From Vulcanimicrobiota bacterium (GTDB lineage: Bacteria > Vulcanimicrobiota > Vulcanimicrobiia > Vulcanimicrobiales > Vulcanimicrobiaceae): DNA of 7,381 nucleotides. The notes below the pieces were generated by a model that saw only the letters and a list, made by a program, of their open reading frames with translations, did not search any database and was not told where the DNA came from. Location of the stretch: positions 7,842 through 15,222 of the forward strand of contig PKWF01000224.1 of NCBI GenBank assembly GCA_003133185.1, written 5' to 3'. This document shows, one piece after another, positions 6,483 to 7,381 of the stretch (positions are counted from its first letter, which is position 1; each line of letters opens with the position of its first letter). The translations under genes and the position numbers were made by a program.

Positions 6483-7381
6483 GTGGCTAGAGAGCTTAAC
6501 GCGTCGGGAATTCCGATCGAGGCGGTCTACGACGCGGTCGAGGGGACGCCGCACGATCTCGGCGAGCCGGGCACTTTTCCATACGGCCGCGGCATCCACG
6601 CCGGTATGTACCGCGAGCGACTTTGGACGATGCGCCAGTATGCCGGCTTTGGTACAGCGGGCGAATCGAACGCACGCTATCGCTATTTGCTCGAGCGCGG
6701 CCAGACGGGACTCTCCGTCGCCTTCGATCTCCCAACGCAACTCGGATACGATTCCGACGCGCCTGCGGCGCGCGGCGAGGTCGGCAAGGTGGGCGTCGCG
6801 ATCGATTCGATTGGGGATATGGAGGCGCTGCTCGACGGAGTGCCGCTCGACCGCGTAACCGTCTCGATGACGATCAACGCGCCCGCCGCAATCCTGCTGG
6901 CATTCTACCTCGCCGTCGCGCGCCGGCGCGGGATTCCATTTTCCAAACTTGGCGGAACCGTGCAGAACGACGTGCTCAAGGAATACGTCGCGCGCGGGAC
7001 CTACATCTACCCGCCCAAGCCTTCGATGCGATTGGTTACCGACGTGATGTCGTACTGCGCGCGCGAGGTGCCGCTCTGGAACGCCATCTCGGTTTCCGGC
7101 TATCACATTCGCGAAGCCGGCTCCACGGCTGTTGAAGAGATAGCGTTTACGCTCGCCAACGGTAAGGCCTATCTTGCGGCGGCGCGCGAAGCCGGGATCG
7201 CGCTCGACGACGTCGCGCCACGCATCTCGTTCTTTTGGAACGCACACAACGATTTCTTCGAAGAGATTGCGAAGTTTCGGGCGGCGCGCTATCTCTGGGC
7301 ACGCATTACGCGCGACGAGTTCGAGTGCCGCGACCCGCGCTCGCACGCGTTACGTTTTCACGCGCAGACGGGCGGCTCTAC
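6483..7381 (+). CDS. mcmA1: Methylmalonyl-CoA mutase, catalytic (large) subunit; N-terminal part, cut by the right edge
   Basis: The 299 residues seen cover most of the TIM-barrel substrate domain. The enzyme uses adenosylcobalamin to interconvert (R)-methylmalonyl-CoA and succinyl-CoA in the cytoplasm. Family segments in order are [17 protein letters not shown] (47-63), [17 protein letters not shown] (76-92), GKVGVAIDS (101-109), [11 protein letters not shown] (129-139), [17 protein letters not shown] (158-174), [14 protein letters not shown] (202-215) and [16 protein letters not shown] (258-273). Tyr53, Gln161, Arg171, Tyr207 and His208 keep the exact spacing of Tyr89, Gln197, Arg207, Tyr243 and His244 of the Propionibacterium enzyme. 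Tyr plus Arg at the first and third positions argues against isobutyryl-CoA mutase. The start is GTG 6483, with AAGGG eight bases upstream; GTG 6474 is an in-frame alternative. Whether the cobalamin-binding domain is fused or separate lies outside the window, so the symbol is provisional. Confidence 0.95.
   Translation, partial: MARELNASGIPIEAVYDAVEGTPHDLGEPGTFPYGRGIHAGMYRERLWTMRQYAGFGTAGESNARYRYLLERGQTGLSVAFDLPTQLGYDSDAPAARGEVGKVGVAIDSIGDMEALLDGVPLDRVTVSMTINAPAAILLAFYLAVARRRGIPFSKLGGTVQNDVLKEYVARGTYIYPPKPSMRLVTDVMSYCAREVPLWNAISVSGYHIREAGSTAVEEIAFTLANGKAYLAAAREAGIALDDVAPRISFFWNAHNDFFEEIAKFRAARYLWARITRDEFECRDPRSHALRFHAQTGGS

Noticed and set aside
6468..7346. Minus-strand open frame (292 codons) opposite the mutase gene
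   Set aside because: The plus strand here matches methylmalonyl-CoA mutase throughout. The antisense product has no recognisable features.

Overview
This window is high-GC, densely coded bacterial DNA with six genes: two run off the window edges and four are complete. Most starts are non-ATG (GTG or TTG). The genes are central metabolism (a biotin-dependent acyl-CoA carboxylase, methylmalonyl-CoA mutase and enoyl-ACP reductase) plus an exported peptidase and a small membrane methyltransferase. There are no RNA genes, CRISPR arrays, transposases or phage genes. A short dispersed repeat with core CCTTCGAC(AA/TGC)GCTCAGGATGACA lies at three gene boundaries. I associate this type of repeat with genomes of uncultivated high-GC lineages, for example Eremiobacterota-like or Chloroflexota-like bacteria. 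That placement is an impression from repeat and codon style, not a demonstrated assignment.

Layout. Positions 1-1580 (minus) hold the N-terminal 526 residues of a secreted S9A prolyl oligopeptidase; its catalytic end is cut off by the left edge. Positions 1581-1693 are a divergent intergenic region containing repeat copy A and a possible -10 box for the peptidase. Positions 1694-3247 (plus) hold the carboxyltransferase (beta) subunit of a propionyl-CoA-type carboxylase. Positions 3249-3908 (minus) hold an isoprenylcysteine-methyltransferase-family membrane protein, convergent with the carboxylase gene with one base between them. Positions 3909-3965 are a 57-bp divergent spacer with a perfect 6+6 inverted repeat and a possible -10 box. 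Positions 3966-4772 (plus) hold fabI, which ends in repeat copy B. Positions 4776-6458 (plus) hold a fused biotin carboxylase/biotin carrier protein starting at TTG and ending inside repeat copy C. From 6483 to the right edge (plus) is the N-terminal 299 residues of methylmalonyl-CoA mutase.

How the genes fit together. The carboxylase alpha and beta subunits and the mutase form the propionyl-CoA to (S)-methylmalonyl-CoA to succinyl-CoA route; a methylmalonyl-CoA epimerase is expected elsewhere. fabI, pccA and the mutase gene are tightly spaced on the plus strand and probably co-transcribed, which places a fatty-acid-synthesis enzyme in a propionate operon. The beta subunit lies upstream as a separate unit, split off by the opposite-strand methyltransferase gene.

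I found no convincing novel defence or mobile system. The most unusual feature is the repeat family, which has become part of the coding ends and translation signals of its neighbours.
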